Below, piece by piece: positions 52,810 to 61,017 of a DNA stretch of 64,000 bases. Position 1 is the stretch's first letter. Every line of letters begins with the position of its first letter. The DNA comes from DATKFM01 sp963810485 (GTDB taxonomy: Bacteria > Pseudomonadota > Alphaproteobacteria > Dongiales > Dongiaceae), in NCBI GenBank assembly GCA_963810485.1, contig CAWENQ010000007.1, forward strand, positions 186,001 to 250,000, in the 5' to 3' direction. The notes below the pieces were generated by a model that saw only the letters and a program-made list of their open reading frames with translations, did not search any database and was not told where the DNA came from. The translations under genes and the position numbers were made by a program.

Positions 52810-53694
52810 CTACTGCGCCGCCGCGGGCAGGCGTTGCGGCCGTCTTGCCAGCGTCAGCAGCACCGCGCCGACGATGACGGCGCCGCCGATGAAGGAATTC
52901 GTTTCCGGCACTTCGCCGACGCCGATCCAGGCCCAGAGCGGATTGAACACCACATCCAAGAGCGAGATCAGCGATAGCTGCATCGCCGAGACATGGCGCG
53001 CGGCATAGACATAGAGCGCGATGGGTGCGGCCAGCTGCACCGCGCCCATCAGCAGCACGATCTTGAGATCATGGAGACTGATCGCCAAATTCCCGGCGGC
53101 GACGCCCAGGATCAGGAACACGGCGACGGCGCCGACCGCGATCGCCGGCACCATATCGACCGAGCGATAGCGGCGTAGCGCCACCGTCTGGCCGGCAAAG
53201 CAGAAGGCCGTCAGCAGGGCGATAAAATTGCCCGCAATGGTCTGTTGGTTGAAGGCGACGCCCTGCATGAAGATGACGGAGATGCCGGCGATGGCGAGAA
53301 AGGTCGCCAGCCAGATGCGGGCGTCGGCCCGCTCCCTGAGGAAGATCCAGGCCAGCAGCGCGGCAAAGACCGGCGAGCTGGCGGTGAGGCAGGAGACATT
53401 GGCCACCGACGCGCCCTCGAGCGCCGTGAGATAGAAGGTGGAACCCGCCGCGAAGAAACCGGCGCAGGCCAGCAGCGCCATCGGCTCGATCTTGCGCAGC
53501 TGCGACGGCAGCCGGCGGCGATAGACAAAGCCCAGATAGACGGCCAGCAGAAGGCCGGTGGAGAGCCCGCGCCAGGCATTGAGCTGCCAGGGGTTCGTGG
53601 AGTCCATCAGCCGGGTGAAGATGCCGCTCAGGCTCCAGAGCAGCGTCGCCGCGATCGCCGCCGCGACTCCCTTGAAATAACCATTGTCTGTCAT
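52810..53694 (-). CDS. EamA/DMT-family transporter
   Basis: 294 residues with ten hydrophobic segments in two EamA repeats. The first opens with AAAIAATLLWSLSGIFTRLM and ends with LTASSPVFAALLAWIFLRE; the second has LSLISLLDVVFNPLWAWIGVGEVP. Drug/metabolite transporter superfamily, inner membrane; substrate unknown. Intact frame; monocistronic. Confidence 0.92.
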   Translation of the reverse strand: MTDNGYFKGVAAAIAATLLWSLSGIFTRLMDSTNPWQLNAWRGLSTGLLLAVYLGFVYRRRLPSQLRKIEPMALLACAGFFAAGSTFYLTALEGASVANVSCLTASSPVFAALLAWIFLRERADARIWLATFLAIAGISVIFMQGVAFNQQTIAGNFIALLTAFCFAGQTVALRRYRSVDMVPAIAVGAVAVFLILGVAAGNLAISLHDLKIVLLMGAVQLAAPIALYVYAARHVSAMQLSLISLLDVVFNPLWAWIGVGEVPETNSFIGGAVIVGAVLLTLARRPQRLPAAAQ

Positions 53695-53884
53695 GGTGTT
53701 GCTGAGGGCGGTGGGGCTGTCGCCAAGACCGGTTCATCGAAAATATGGAATTATCGGAGTATCATCGTGCAGGACCATCAAGTCACGGCCAAACAGTGTC
53801 CGGGCATACCGAGCGAGGGCTTGACGTTGCGCGGCAGACGGCAATGCTTGGCGGCGGAAACATACTGGACCAGAGGACGTCGCA

Positions 53885-54466
53885 ATGCGGAATGGGTTGG
53901 GAAGACTGGGCTGCGCCATCTTGGCCGGCATGATGTTGTGGGCGGGCGCGGCGCTCGCCAGCTTTGACGATCTGAAACCGGCCGATCCCCAGCCGGCCGC
54001 GGGAACATTGCAGCCGGGACTCGCCGTGAACTACATGGAGGTGAAGGCCCGCCATGTGGACGAGGTAGAGGAAGCGGGCGACGGCGAGCCCGGTCCGCCG
54101 CTGCCACAGCTCGACTATCAGAGCGGCGCCGGTACGGTCCTCACCAGCGACCATGCCGATATGGTCGGCGCCCGCATCCGCGGCTTCATCAATTTCGACC
54201 AGCCGGGCCGCTGGCTCCTGGCGACCCAATCCAACGACGGCGTGCGCGTGCGCATCGACGGCAAGATCATCATCAACGACCCCGATGTCCATTCCGACCA
54301 ATTCTCGATGAACGCAGAGCTGAACATCGCGGCTGCCGGCTGGTACAAGCTGGAGGTCAGCTACTTCGAGCGCAAGAGTACCTCGACGCTGCAACTCTAT
54401 TGGCAGCCGCCCGGCGGCACGGAGTTCGTGATCGTCCCGGCGGCCGCCTACGGCTACGCGCCCTGA
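53885..54466 (+). CDS. Secreted PA14-domain protein
   Basis: 193 residues with an N-terminal signal peptide (LGCAILAGMMLWAGAALA-SFDD). A single PA14 domain fills residues about 45-190: LQPGLAVNYMEVKARHVDEV, ARIRGFINFDQPGRWLLATQSNDGVRVRIDGKIIIND, AGWYKLEVSYFERKSTSTLQLYWQPPGG. PA14 domains usually bind carbohydrates and are found on glycosidases and adhesins; this protein has no attached catalytic domain. It converges on mtgA with 4 bases between stops, hinting at envelope function. Confidence 0.85.
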   Translation: MRNGLGRLGCAILAGMMLWAGAALASFDDLKPADPQPAAGTLQPGLAVNYMEVKARHVDEVEEAGDGEPGPPLPQLDYQSGAGTVLTSDHADMVGARIRGFINFDQPGRWLLATQSNDGVRVRIDGKIIINDPDVHSDQFSMNAELNIAAAGWYKLEVSYFERKSTSTLQLYWQPPGGTEFVIVPAAAYGYAP

Positions 54467-54470
54467 AGCG

Positions 54471-55223
54471 CTAACCCTTTTTCTCTTCGATCGGCCCCAC
54501 CGGACAGCCGGGATCGGCCTCGGCGGGAAGCTGATCCATGCGCCGCTGGATGCTGCGGGCCCGGTTCGAGATGTAGCCCGTCGGCTTGCCCGCCGACCAG
54601 CGCCGGGGATTGGGCAGCACGGCGGCCAGCAGCGCTGCTTCGCGCTTGCTCAGCTTTGCGGCGGACTTCCCGAAATGGAATTGGGCCGCCGCCTCGACGC
54701 CATAGACGCCGTGGCCCCACTCGATGACGTTGACATACACCTCCAGGATACGGCGCTTGCCCCAGAACAGCTCCTGCAGCGAGGTGAAATAGACTTCGAA
54801 GCCCTTGCGCAGGACGCGCGTGACGATGTTGGATCCCGGCCAGAGGAAGACGTTCTTGGCGGTCTGCTGGCTGATGGTCGAGCCGCCATAGATCCGCTTG
54901 CCCCGCTGATTCTTCTTGAAGGCGCCGAGAATGGCGTCGACGTCAAAGCCGTAATGCTGGCAATAGAGATTATCCTCGGCGGCGATCACGGCCCGGAACA
55001 CGTCAGGCGAGATATCCTCATAGACGACCCAGTCCTTGCTGATGCCTTCGCCCTCGAACAGGCGCAGGATCATCAGCGGCGTGACGAATACCGGCATGAA
55101 CCCGTACAACAGCACCATGAGCAGCGAGATGCCGAAGAAGGCAACGATGGCTTGCAGCGTGCGCCTGACGATGCGCCGCAACCTGCCGCCGGGCCGCGCT
55201 TTGCTGTTCTTCCCCCACGCCAT
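54471..55223 (-). CDS. mtgA: Monofunctional biosynthetic peptidoglycan transglycosylase
   Basis: 250 residues. One N-terminal membrane anchor (LQAIVAFFGISLLMVLLYGF). GT51 motifs: VIAAEDNLYCQHYGFD (catalytic Glu), GGSTISQQTAKNVFLWPG, RKGFEVYFTSLQELFWGKRRILEVYVNVIEWGHGVYGVEAAAQFHFGK, ALLAAVLPNPRRW. No transpeptidase domain. It polymerises lipid II glycan strands in the periplasm. The Tyr in place of a more usual Phe after the catalytic ED is a minor variation. Divergent from mmcB. Confidence 0.95.
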   Translation of the reverse strand: MAWGKNSKARPGGRLRRIVRRTLQAIVAFFGISLLMVLLYGFMPVFVTPLMILRLFEGEGISKDWVVYEDISPDVFRAVIAAEDNLYCQHYGFDVDAILGAFKKNQRGKRIYGGSTISQQTAKNVFLWPGSNIVTRVLRKGFEVYFTSLQELFWGKRRILEVYVNVIEWGHGVYGVEAAAQFHFGKSAAKLSKREAALLAAVLPNPRRWSAGKPTGYISNRARSIQRRMDQLPAEADPGCPVGPIEEKKG

Positions 55224-55280
55224 GCCGGCAATCTATCGACTGTTCGGGCGATCATCCAGATTGCAATGGAGTGAAGCGCG

Positions 55281-55745
55281 ATGACCGGCGACAGCGGCCC
55301 GATGCCGGAACCGATACAGGAGTTGCTGGCGCGGCGCCTGGCCCGCGGCATCGCCCGTTCCCTCACCGCGCGCGGCTTTGCGACGCTGACGGAGTTCTTC
55401 CTGCTGAATGGCCGGCGGGTGGATGTGATCGCAGTGAACGGATCGGGCCAGACCATCATCGTCGAGATCAAGAGTTCGGTCGCCGATTATCGCTCCGACC
55501 AGAAGTGGACCGAGTATCTGGAATTCTGCGACGTGTTCTATTTCGCCGTGCCGCTGGATTTTCCCCGGGAGATCCTGCCGGAGGATTGCGGGCTGATGGT
55601 GGCCGACGATTATGGCGCCGAGATAATCCGGGAAGCGCCGGCGCAGGCCATGAACGGCAGCCGGCGCCGCGCGCAGACCCTGCGCCTGGCCCTGACGGCG
55701 ATGCAGCGCCTAGGGCGGATGACCGATCCCGACGGCTTTCTGTAG
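55281..55745 (+). CDS. mmcB: MmcB-family DNA repair protein
   Basis: 154 residues. A PD-(D/E)xK-like core is visible: EFFLLNGRRVDVIAVNGSGQTIIVEIKSSVADYRSDQKW, with D in VDVI and ExK in VEIKSS, then DVFYFAVPLDFPREILPEDCGLMVAD. MmcB is SOS-induced in Caulobacter and helps survive mitomycin C; the nuclease activity is inferred from fold. Start ATG 55281, GGAG upstream. Confidence 0.88.
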   Translation: MTGDSGPMPEPIQELLARRLARGIARSLTARGFATLTEFFLLNGRRVDVIAVNGSGQTIIVEIKSSVADYRSDQKWTEYLEFCDVFYFAVPLDFPREILPEDCGLMVADDYGAEIIREAPAQAMNGSRRRAQTLRLALTAMQRLGRMTDPDGFL

Positions 55746-55947
55746 GCCATTTACGCATAAACTCGCCGACCGGAGGCGCGCTTTCGAAGGCAAGCCGGAA
55801 ATAGCTGCTTTCTCCAAGACTGACCGGTCTTGACCCTACGCGGACATTTAGACCAGTAGGATGCAGCGTCCTCCAGCCACGAACACGAGTTCAGCTGGCA
55901 AGGTAGTCCTCTGCATCCCGGGCGAAGCGGCTGAGTCGCCTGTTGTG

Positions 55948-56589
55948 TTAGTATGATCCTCTGAGGTCCTCGTATGATACCATCGCATGTTCAGAGAAAG
56001 CAGGTCTCTCCTGAAGACGCTCGTAGTAGGATGTCAGCGCGGGCAGATCTGGACGCTCCCAATTCAGGGTAAAGTAGCGGTAGAGGATGTGACCGCAAGC
56101 AATGTCGGCGAATGTAAAGTCATTGCCGCCGATCCATGGACCGTCAGCGACGCGCCCGGCAAGTATGACAGCCAGCGGCGTAAGGCTTTCCGTTGCGCGC
56201 GCAAGCACCGCAGGATCGCGGGCCTCGGGCGAGAGACGCACGTCGTAAACGAAGATGTTCAACACGGACTCGGCGAACGTGTTCTTTCCCCATTCCGCCC
56301 AGGTGTCGAGCGGTCCGCGACGCGCAGGATCGACTGGCCAAAAACTGTCGTCGCCATAGGTCGCGCCGAGGTATCGGAGGATCGCTGCGCTCTCGAACAT
56401 GCAGACAGGGCCATCAACCAATACCGGCACGCGTCCCATGGGGTTCATCGCTAGATACGCCTCGGTTTTTGTCGAGGAAAAACCGTGTCCATAGTCTAAC
56501 CGCCGATTTGCGATGCCCAGTTCATGGATCGCCCACATGACAAGCTGCACGCTCGAAGAATTCCGCCGACCATAGATGGTAAGCATCAC
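55948..56589 (-). CDS. Glutathione S-transferase family protein
   Basis: 213 residues. N-terminal thioredoxin-like domain with IYGRRNSSSVQLVMWAIHELGI (active-site Ser/Asn region), the cis-Pro in GRVPVLVDG and the glutathione gamma-Glu site ESAAILRYL. Alpha-helical C-terminal domain with WIGGNDFTFADIACG, which contains the N-capping box. Codon use is less GC-biased than nearby genes. Likely detoxification of electrophiles; substrate unknown. Monocistronic; 200 bases before it hold no gene. Confidence 0.9.
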   Translation of the reverse strand: MMLTIYGRRNSSSVQLVMWAIHELGIANRRLDYGHGFSSTKTEAYLAMNPMGRVPVLVDGPVCMFESAAILRYLGATYGDDSFWPVDPARRGPLDTWAEWGKNTFAESVLNIFVYDVRLSPEARDPAVLARATESLTPLAVILAGRVADGPWIGGNDFTFADIACGHILYRYFTLNWERPDLPALTSYYERLQERPAFSEHAMVSYEDLRGSY

Positions 56590-56640
56590 CCATCATCCTC
56601 GCCACACGTACCAGTCCGACTCATGAATACGCCACCCAAG

Positions 56641-57369
56641 TCAATCCACCGCCCCGGTATGCAGGAAGCGCCGGCTGCCGCCTTCCAGCACCAGGCAGGT
56701 CAGCCGGCCGGTGGCGAAGGCGCCGGTGTCGATGCCGATGCGGTTCGGCCGCACATCCGGATGATCGGTGATGGTGTGGCCATGGACCACGATCTTGCCA
56801 TGCTCCAGCGCCGAATTCAGGAAATCGCCGCGAATCCACAGGAGATCCGCCGGCGATTGCAGCTCCATCGCCAGGCCCGGGCGAATGCCGGCATGGACGA
56901 AAAGGTAATCGCCGATCACGCGGCTGAGCGGCAGGCCGCGGAGAAACTCCAGATGCCGCGACGGCACGCGGCGGGACAGCCTTTCCTGGAGGCGGTCGGG
57001 TTCGAGCAGCTCGCCATAGTCGAAGTCGACGCCATAGGACCGCATCGTCGCCACGCCGCCATTGGCGAACCAGCCGCTGCCGGAGCTGTTGTCGTCGAGG
57101 AAGCGGAGCATGAAATCCTCGTGATTGCCCATCAGATGGATGGCGGAGAATCCCGGCAAGGTCTGTTGCGAGAGCAGGTCGACGACGCCGGCCGACTCCG
57201 GCCCGCGATCCACATAGTCGCCGAGATAGACCAGGATGCGCGCGTCCAGCGCCGCACCCTGGGCATCATCGAGGATCATCTGATGCAGATGGCTCAGCAG
57301 ATCGAGCCGGCCATGGATATCGCCGATCGCGTAGACGCGAAAGCCGGTGGGAACGGTCGCGCCGGGCAT
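56641..57369 (-). CDS. PPP-family metallophosphatase (PrpA/diadenosine tetraphosphatase-like)
   Basis: 242 residues from ATG 57369; the longer open frame overlaps the HD-GYP gene and is rejected. All PPP signatures are present: YAIGDIHGRLDLL, VYLGDYVDRGPESAGV, HLMGNHEDFML, DYLFVHAGIRPGL and VVHGHT. The two-metal site is therefore complete. Likely serine/threonine protein phosphatase or nucleotide hydrolase. It starts 8 bases after the stop of the PDC/PAS/HD-GYP-like gene, so the two form an operon and may share a signalling role. Confidence 0.92.
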   Translation of the reverse strand: MPGATVPTGFRVYAIGDIHGRLDLLSHLHQMILDDAQGAALDARILVYLGDYVDRGPESAGVVDLLSQQTLPGFSAIHLMGNHEDFMLRFLDDNSSGSGWFANGGVATMRSYGVDFDYGELLEPDRLQERLSRRVPSRHLEFLRGLPLSRVIGDYLFVHAGIRPGLAMELQSPADLLWIRGDFLNSALEHGKIVVHGHTITDHPDVRPNRIGIDTGAFATGRLTCLVLEGGSRRFLHTGAVD

Positions 57370-57377
57370 GGCCGCCT

Positions 57378-59501
57378 CTAATCGGCGGCGGCGGCGGCCG
57401 GACCCGAGGGCGTCACGGCCCAATGGTTCCGTCCGCCGTGATTGTCGAGATAGCTGACGAGCGCGGCCACGACCCGGCGATCGAACGCCTTGCCGACCTG
57501 GGCCAGCAGCAGTTCCATCGCCTTGTCCACGTCCAGCGCCTCGCGATAGGCGCGGCGGCTCACCATGCCGACGAAGGCGTTGGCGACGCCGACAATGCGG
57601 GCGGTGAGCAGGATCTGCTCGCCGGCAAGATCCTGGGGGAATCCGGAGCCATCCCAATGGGCCTGGGCCTGGCGCAGAGTCTCCACGACAGGCCCATCGA
57701 AATCGATGCCCTGCAGCAAGGCGGCGCTGGTCTGCACGCTCTGCCGCACCTTGGCGCGGTCGGCCTCGCTGAGTTCGCCGGTCTTGGTCAACAGTTCCGG
57801 CGCCACCAGCACCTTGCCGAAATTGAGCAGGCTGCCGGCGGTTTCCGCCGTGCCGATCTCGCGATCCCCGAGATTCATCTCGGCGGCGATGGCGCGGGAC
57901 AGGGCGGCGACCCGCGTCGAATGATGGGCGGCAAAGGGATCGCGGCTGTCGACGACACCGACCAGGGTCTTGACGATGTCGCCGAGGGTGCGGGCACGCC
58001 GTTCGCGCTCCGCCACCGCAGCCGTGACATCGTTCTCGACCACCAGGACTCCCGCGCTCCGGCCGGGGGCGGCGGCAATCGGAATATGCTCGGATTGGAT
58101 CACCTGCACGCCTTCGGGCCCTTCGAGGCGATGCAAGTCTTCGGCGACCTTGCCGGACTCCAGCGCCTGCTTGTTCAGGGCCAGGTAGCGCTTGGCCACA
58201 TCGGCGCCACGGACATGGGCGATGGACTTGCCGAGCATGTCTTCGGCCGTGACATTCGTCTCCGCCGCCGCCTGGCGGTTGGCGAAGCGATAGTCGCCCT
58301 CCGCATCGAGAATGAACACGGCCGTGGGCTGGCTGTCGGTGACGAGGCGCAGCAATTGCCGCTGATGATCGATCTCGTCCGCCAGCCCCTGCAGACGGCC
58401 CGCCGACTGCCGCGCCTGCCGGAGATTGAAATGGCGCCAGGCGGCGACCAGAAGCGCCGCCAGGAAGCAGACGGCAAACAGGACAGCGGCCACAAAGCGC
58501 CGCAGCCGGATTTCCGCGTCGGCCAGCGCTTCATTCCGTTCGATCGTATACATCAGCGTCCAGGGCACGGAGTTGAAGACCCGGCCGGTGACGAGGACGG
58601 CATTGCCCCGGTGGTCGCGCCGCTGCGCGAAGCCGCCGGGTGACTCCGTGGCGAAGATCGCGTCCAGATCCGCCGTATCGGTCGCCAGCCGCAGCGTCAG
58701 CGGCGGCGTGCCGTCGCGGAGCGGCGTCAGATACTCGATGACATTGCCGTCGCGGCGCACCAGCGTCGCAGCGGCGGTCTCGCCGGTTTCGCCCGGCTGC
58801 CGCAGCAAGGGGAACAGCTCGGCCGCCACTTCCTTCACGCCGATGATCGTGCCGATCTGCGCATCCGGGTCCAGGGAGCCCTGCACCGCGAAGACGGGTA
58901 TGGCGAAGGCCATGCTCGGCTGTCCCGCCGAATTCTTGTACAGGTCGCGGATCTGCACTTCGCCCGGCTTGAGCGACGCAACGAAATCCCGCAAGGGACC
59001 GGCCAGCGGCGGCAGAGCCGAGCTGCCGACGACCATCTCGCCGCCGGCATTCAGCAAGGCGATACCAGCCGTGCCCGATGACGGCAGATTGGCTTTCACC
59101 GTCGACGCCGCGGCGCCGGCGAATCCCGATTGCAGCGCCGTCGCTTCCAGCAGATTGCGGACATATTCGGTTTGCGAATCGATGATGGACAGCGATTCGT
59201 CATCGGTTGGCGCCATTGCGATCTGCGTGGCGTAAAGCTGCAGCGACGGATTTTCAGCCAGAGCGGACAAGGCGCGCTGCTGCCCGTCGAGCCAGCCATT
59301 GATCGCGGCGTAGCGGGAATCGCTGACGATGCCCAGGCGCACCTGCCAGTTCCGGAGGTCGCGCTGCCATTCGCTTTCCACATAGCGGATTGCCAGCCAG
59401 GCGGTCACGGCCGTGAAGGCGACAACGGCGATTGCGGCCAGGATGCTCCAGGTCAGGCGGCTCGGCGGCTGCAGCATCTCGCGTTTCGGCTGGGGGTCCA
59501 T
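57378..59501 (-). CDS. PDC/PAS sensor with degenerate HD-GYP domain
   Basis: 707 residues. One membrane helix near residues 17-38, a periplasmic sensor about 40-330 with PDC-like features (VQIRDLYKNSAGQPSMAFAIPVF, GTIIGVKEV), a second membrane helix (FVAAVLFAVCFLAALLVAAW), a PAS domain about 385-490 (FILDAEGDYRFANRQAA), then an HD-GYP fold about 505-690. The fold is kept (HHSTRVAALSRAIAAEM, LLNFGKVLVAPELLTKTGEL, HWDGSGFPQDLAGEQI). But the metal ligands are changed: LHDIGK is LLNFGK, HHExxDGSGYP is AQAHWDGSGFP, and DAFDAM is NAFVGM. It is probably a c-di-GMP binding or scaffold protein without phosphodiesterase activity. Confidence 0.87.
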   Translation of the reverse strand: MDPQPKREMLQPPSRLTWSILAAIAVVAFTAVTAWLAIRYVESEWQRDLRNWQVRLGIVSDSRYAAINGWLDGQQRALSALAENPSLQLYATQIAMAPTDDESLSIIDSQTEYVRNLLEATALQSGFAGAAASTVKANLPSSGTAGIALLNAGGEMVVGSSALPPLAGPLRDFVASLKPGEVQIRDLYKNSAGQPSMAFAIPVFAVQGSLDPDAQIGTIIGVKEVAAELFPLLRQPGETGETAAATLVRRDGNVIEYLTPLRDGTPPLTLRLATDTADLDAIFATESPGGFAQRRDHRGNAVLVTGRVFNSVPWTLMYTIERNEALADAEIRLRRFVAAVLFAVCFLAALLVAAWRHFNLRQARQSAGRLQGLADEIDHQRQLLRLVTDSQPTAVFILDAEGDYRFANRQAAAETNVTAEDMLGKSIAHVRGADVAKRYLALNKQALESGKVAEDLHRLEGPEGVQVIQSEHIPIAAAPGRSAGVLVVENDVTAAVAERERRARTLGDIVKTLVGVVDSRDPFAAHHSTRVAALSRAIAAEMNLGDREIGTAETAGSLLNFGKVLVAPELLTKTGELSEADRAKVRQSVQTSAALLQGIDFDGPVVETLRQAQAHWDGSGFPQDLAGEQILLTARIVGVANAFVGMVSRRAYREALDVDKAMELLLAQVGKAFDRRVVAALVSYLDNHGGRNHWAVTPSGPAAAAAD

Positions 59502-59573
59502 AACGGTCCGGCGGGGATCAGGCGTTGCACATCTATATGAGGAGTACGCGGTGAATTTATTAACGGCCCAATG

Positions 59574-59588
59574 TTAACCGATCGCTAA
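59574..59588 (+). promoter_or_regulatory. CtrA-type half-conserved box
   Basis: TTAA-N7-CTAA, one mismatch from the TTAA-N7-TTAA consensus, 62 bases before the perfect box at 59636 and in the same gap between two divergent genes. It may extend CtrA control to the sensor gene. Confidence 0.4.
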
Positions 59589-59635
59589 CGTTAACGTCAC
59601 TTGTCCTTATATCGCCACAGGGCGAAAGCGTGAAA

Positions 59636-59650
59636 TTAACCTTGCGTTAA
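59636..59650 (+). promoter_or_regulatory. CtrA-type binding box (TTAA-N7-TTAA)
   Basis: Exact match to the CtrA consensus (TTAA CCTTGCG TTAA), 68 bases upstream of the transglutaminase-like protease start. The surrounding DNA is rich in TTAAC repeats, unlike the GC-rich neighbourhood. Suggests cell-cycle or motility/surface control of the downstream gene. Confidence 0.6.
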
Positions 59651-59718
59651 GCGGCTGCGCATAGCGTCGAAAGTCAAGAAATTCGGGCCAATCCAAGAAA
59701 ACGGAGTCGAGCGAGGCG

Positions 59719-60390
59719 ATGATTTCCTGCCCGCCGTTCATGCGGCGCCAGCGCCGCATCTGCGTTATTTCGGCGGCCCTCGCCGGCGCCATGATTTTCC
59801 TGGCAAGCGCCTTCGCGCCGGCCGCATCCGCGGCTTCGAACACGCCACCGGATTCGATTTTCGGCACCAAGGAACTGCATTCCTCCAATCTCAACATGTT
59901 TCCGAAATGGCGCGACGCATTGCGCCGCTTCGACACCGAGCTGAAGACCTGCGCCGCCACGGCCTGCAAGGCGAAGGAATGGAACGCCTTCATCGACGGC
60001 GTGCGGAATTCCAGCCGCGAGGAGCAGGTCCGCGCCGTCAACCGGGAGATGAACGACAAGCCCTATGTCACCGATCCCGTCAATTGGCACATGGCGGATT
60101 ACTGGGCGACGCCGCTGCAATTCCTCCGCAAGGACGGCGATTGCGAGGACTACGCGATCTCCAAATACATGGCGCTGAAGGCGCTCGGCTTCAGGGTAGA
60201 GGATTTGCGCATCGTCGTGCTGCAGGATACCAATCTCGGCGTGCCCCATGCGGTGCTGGTGGTTTTCCTGCAGGGCCGCGCGCTCGTCCTCGACAATCAG
60301 GTGAGCAGCGTCGTGCCCGCCGAAAGCATCCACCATTATCATCCGTATTATTCGATCAACGAAGACGGATGGTGGCTGCACCGCAGCTAA
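59719..60390 (+). CDS. Transglutaminase-like cysteine protease (BTLCP, LapG-like)
   Basis: 223 residues. N-terminal signal segment (ICVISAALAGAMIFLASAFAPAASA). The BTLCP catalytic triad is clear: Cys in KDGDCEDYAISKYMALKALGF, His in LGVPHAVLVVFLQG, Asp in LVLDNQVSSVV. LapG enzymes of this family cut surface adhesins in the periplasm and are held back by c-di-GMP-binding LapD. No LapD or adhesin is seen here, but the divergent neighbour is a membrane c-di-GMP-type protein. Convergent with regA (21 bases). Confidence 0.9.
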   Translation: MISCPPFMRRQRRICVISAALAGAMIFLASAFAPAASAASNTPPDSIFGTKELHSSNLNMFPKWRDALRRFDTELKTCAATACKAKEWNAFIDGVRNSSREEQVRAVNREMNDKPYVTDPVNWHMADYWATPLQFLRKDGDCEDYAISKYMALKALGFRVEDLRIVVLQDTNLGVPHAVLVVFLQGRALVLDNQVSSVVPAESIHHYHPYYSINEDGWWLHRS

Positions 60391-60411
60391 AGCTGGCTGC
60401 GACCGGCGCCG

Positions 60412-60996
60412 CTAGCCGCGCGGTGCGTATTTGCTGAGAATGCGCTGCAAGGTCCGGCGATGCATGCGCAGCCGCCGGGCGGTTTCCGAGACATTGTGAT
60501 CGCACTGCTCATAGACCCGCTGGATATGCTCCCAGCGCACCCGGTCCGCCGTCATCGGCATTTCCGGCGGCGGCGGCAGGGCGGCGCCGCGCTGAAGCAG
60601 GGCCGCCTCGATCGCGTCGGCGTCGGCCGGCTTCGACAGATAGTCGACGGCGCCGGATTTCACCGCGGCCACCGCCGAGGCGATGTTGCCGTAACCTGTC
60701 AGCACGACAATTCTCGCATCGGCGCGCGCGGCGCGGATCGCCGGCACAACCTCCAGGCCGTTGCCGTCGCCCAGCCGCAGATCCACCACCGCATAGGCCG
60801 GCTTCAGCGAAGCGGCCAGCTCGATGCCGCCGCGCACGCTTTCCGCCGCCGAAACGGCATAACCGCGCCGCTCCATGGCCTGCGCCAGGCGCTGGCGGAA
60901 CGGGGTGTCGTCGTCGACGATCAGCAGCGTCTTGTCGCCGCCATTGGCCTTTGCCTGTGAGGATGGTGATTCCATTCTTTCCCCGCTGCTATCCAT
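60412..60996 (-). CDS. regA: RegA/ActR/PrrA-type redox response regulator
   Basis: 194 residues. Receiver domain: LLIVDDDTPFRQRL, phospho-acceptor Asp in AVVDLRLGDGNGLEVV, Thr in VVLTGYGN, Lys in DYLSKPAD. A proline-rich linker (LPPPPEMP) leads to a Fis-type helix-turn-helix, HNVSETARRLRMHRRTLQRILSKYAPRG, nearly invariant in RegA proteins. It controls photosynthesis, carbon and nitrogen fixation or respiration genes according to redox state. Follows regB by 21 bases. No senC/prrC gene is adjacent. Confidence 0.95.
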   Translation of the reverse strand: MDSSGERMESPSSQAKANGGDKTLLIVDDDTPFRQRLAQAMERRGYAVSAAESVRGGIELAASLKPAYAVVDLRLGDGNGLEVVPAIRAARADARIVVLTGYGNIASAVAAVKSGAVDYLSKPADADAIEAALLQRGAALPPPPEMPMTADRVRWEHIQRVYEQCDHNVSETARRLRMHRRTLQRILSKYAPRG

Positions 60997-61017
60997 TGGC
61001 CCTCAAGCGATAGACTC

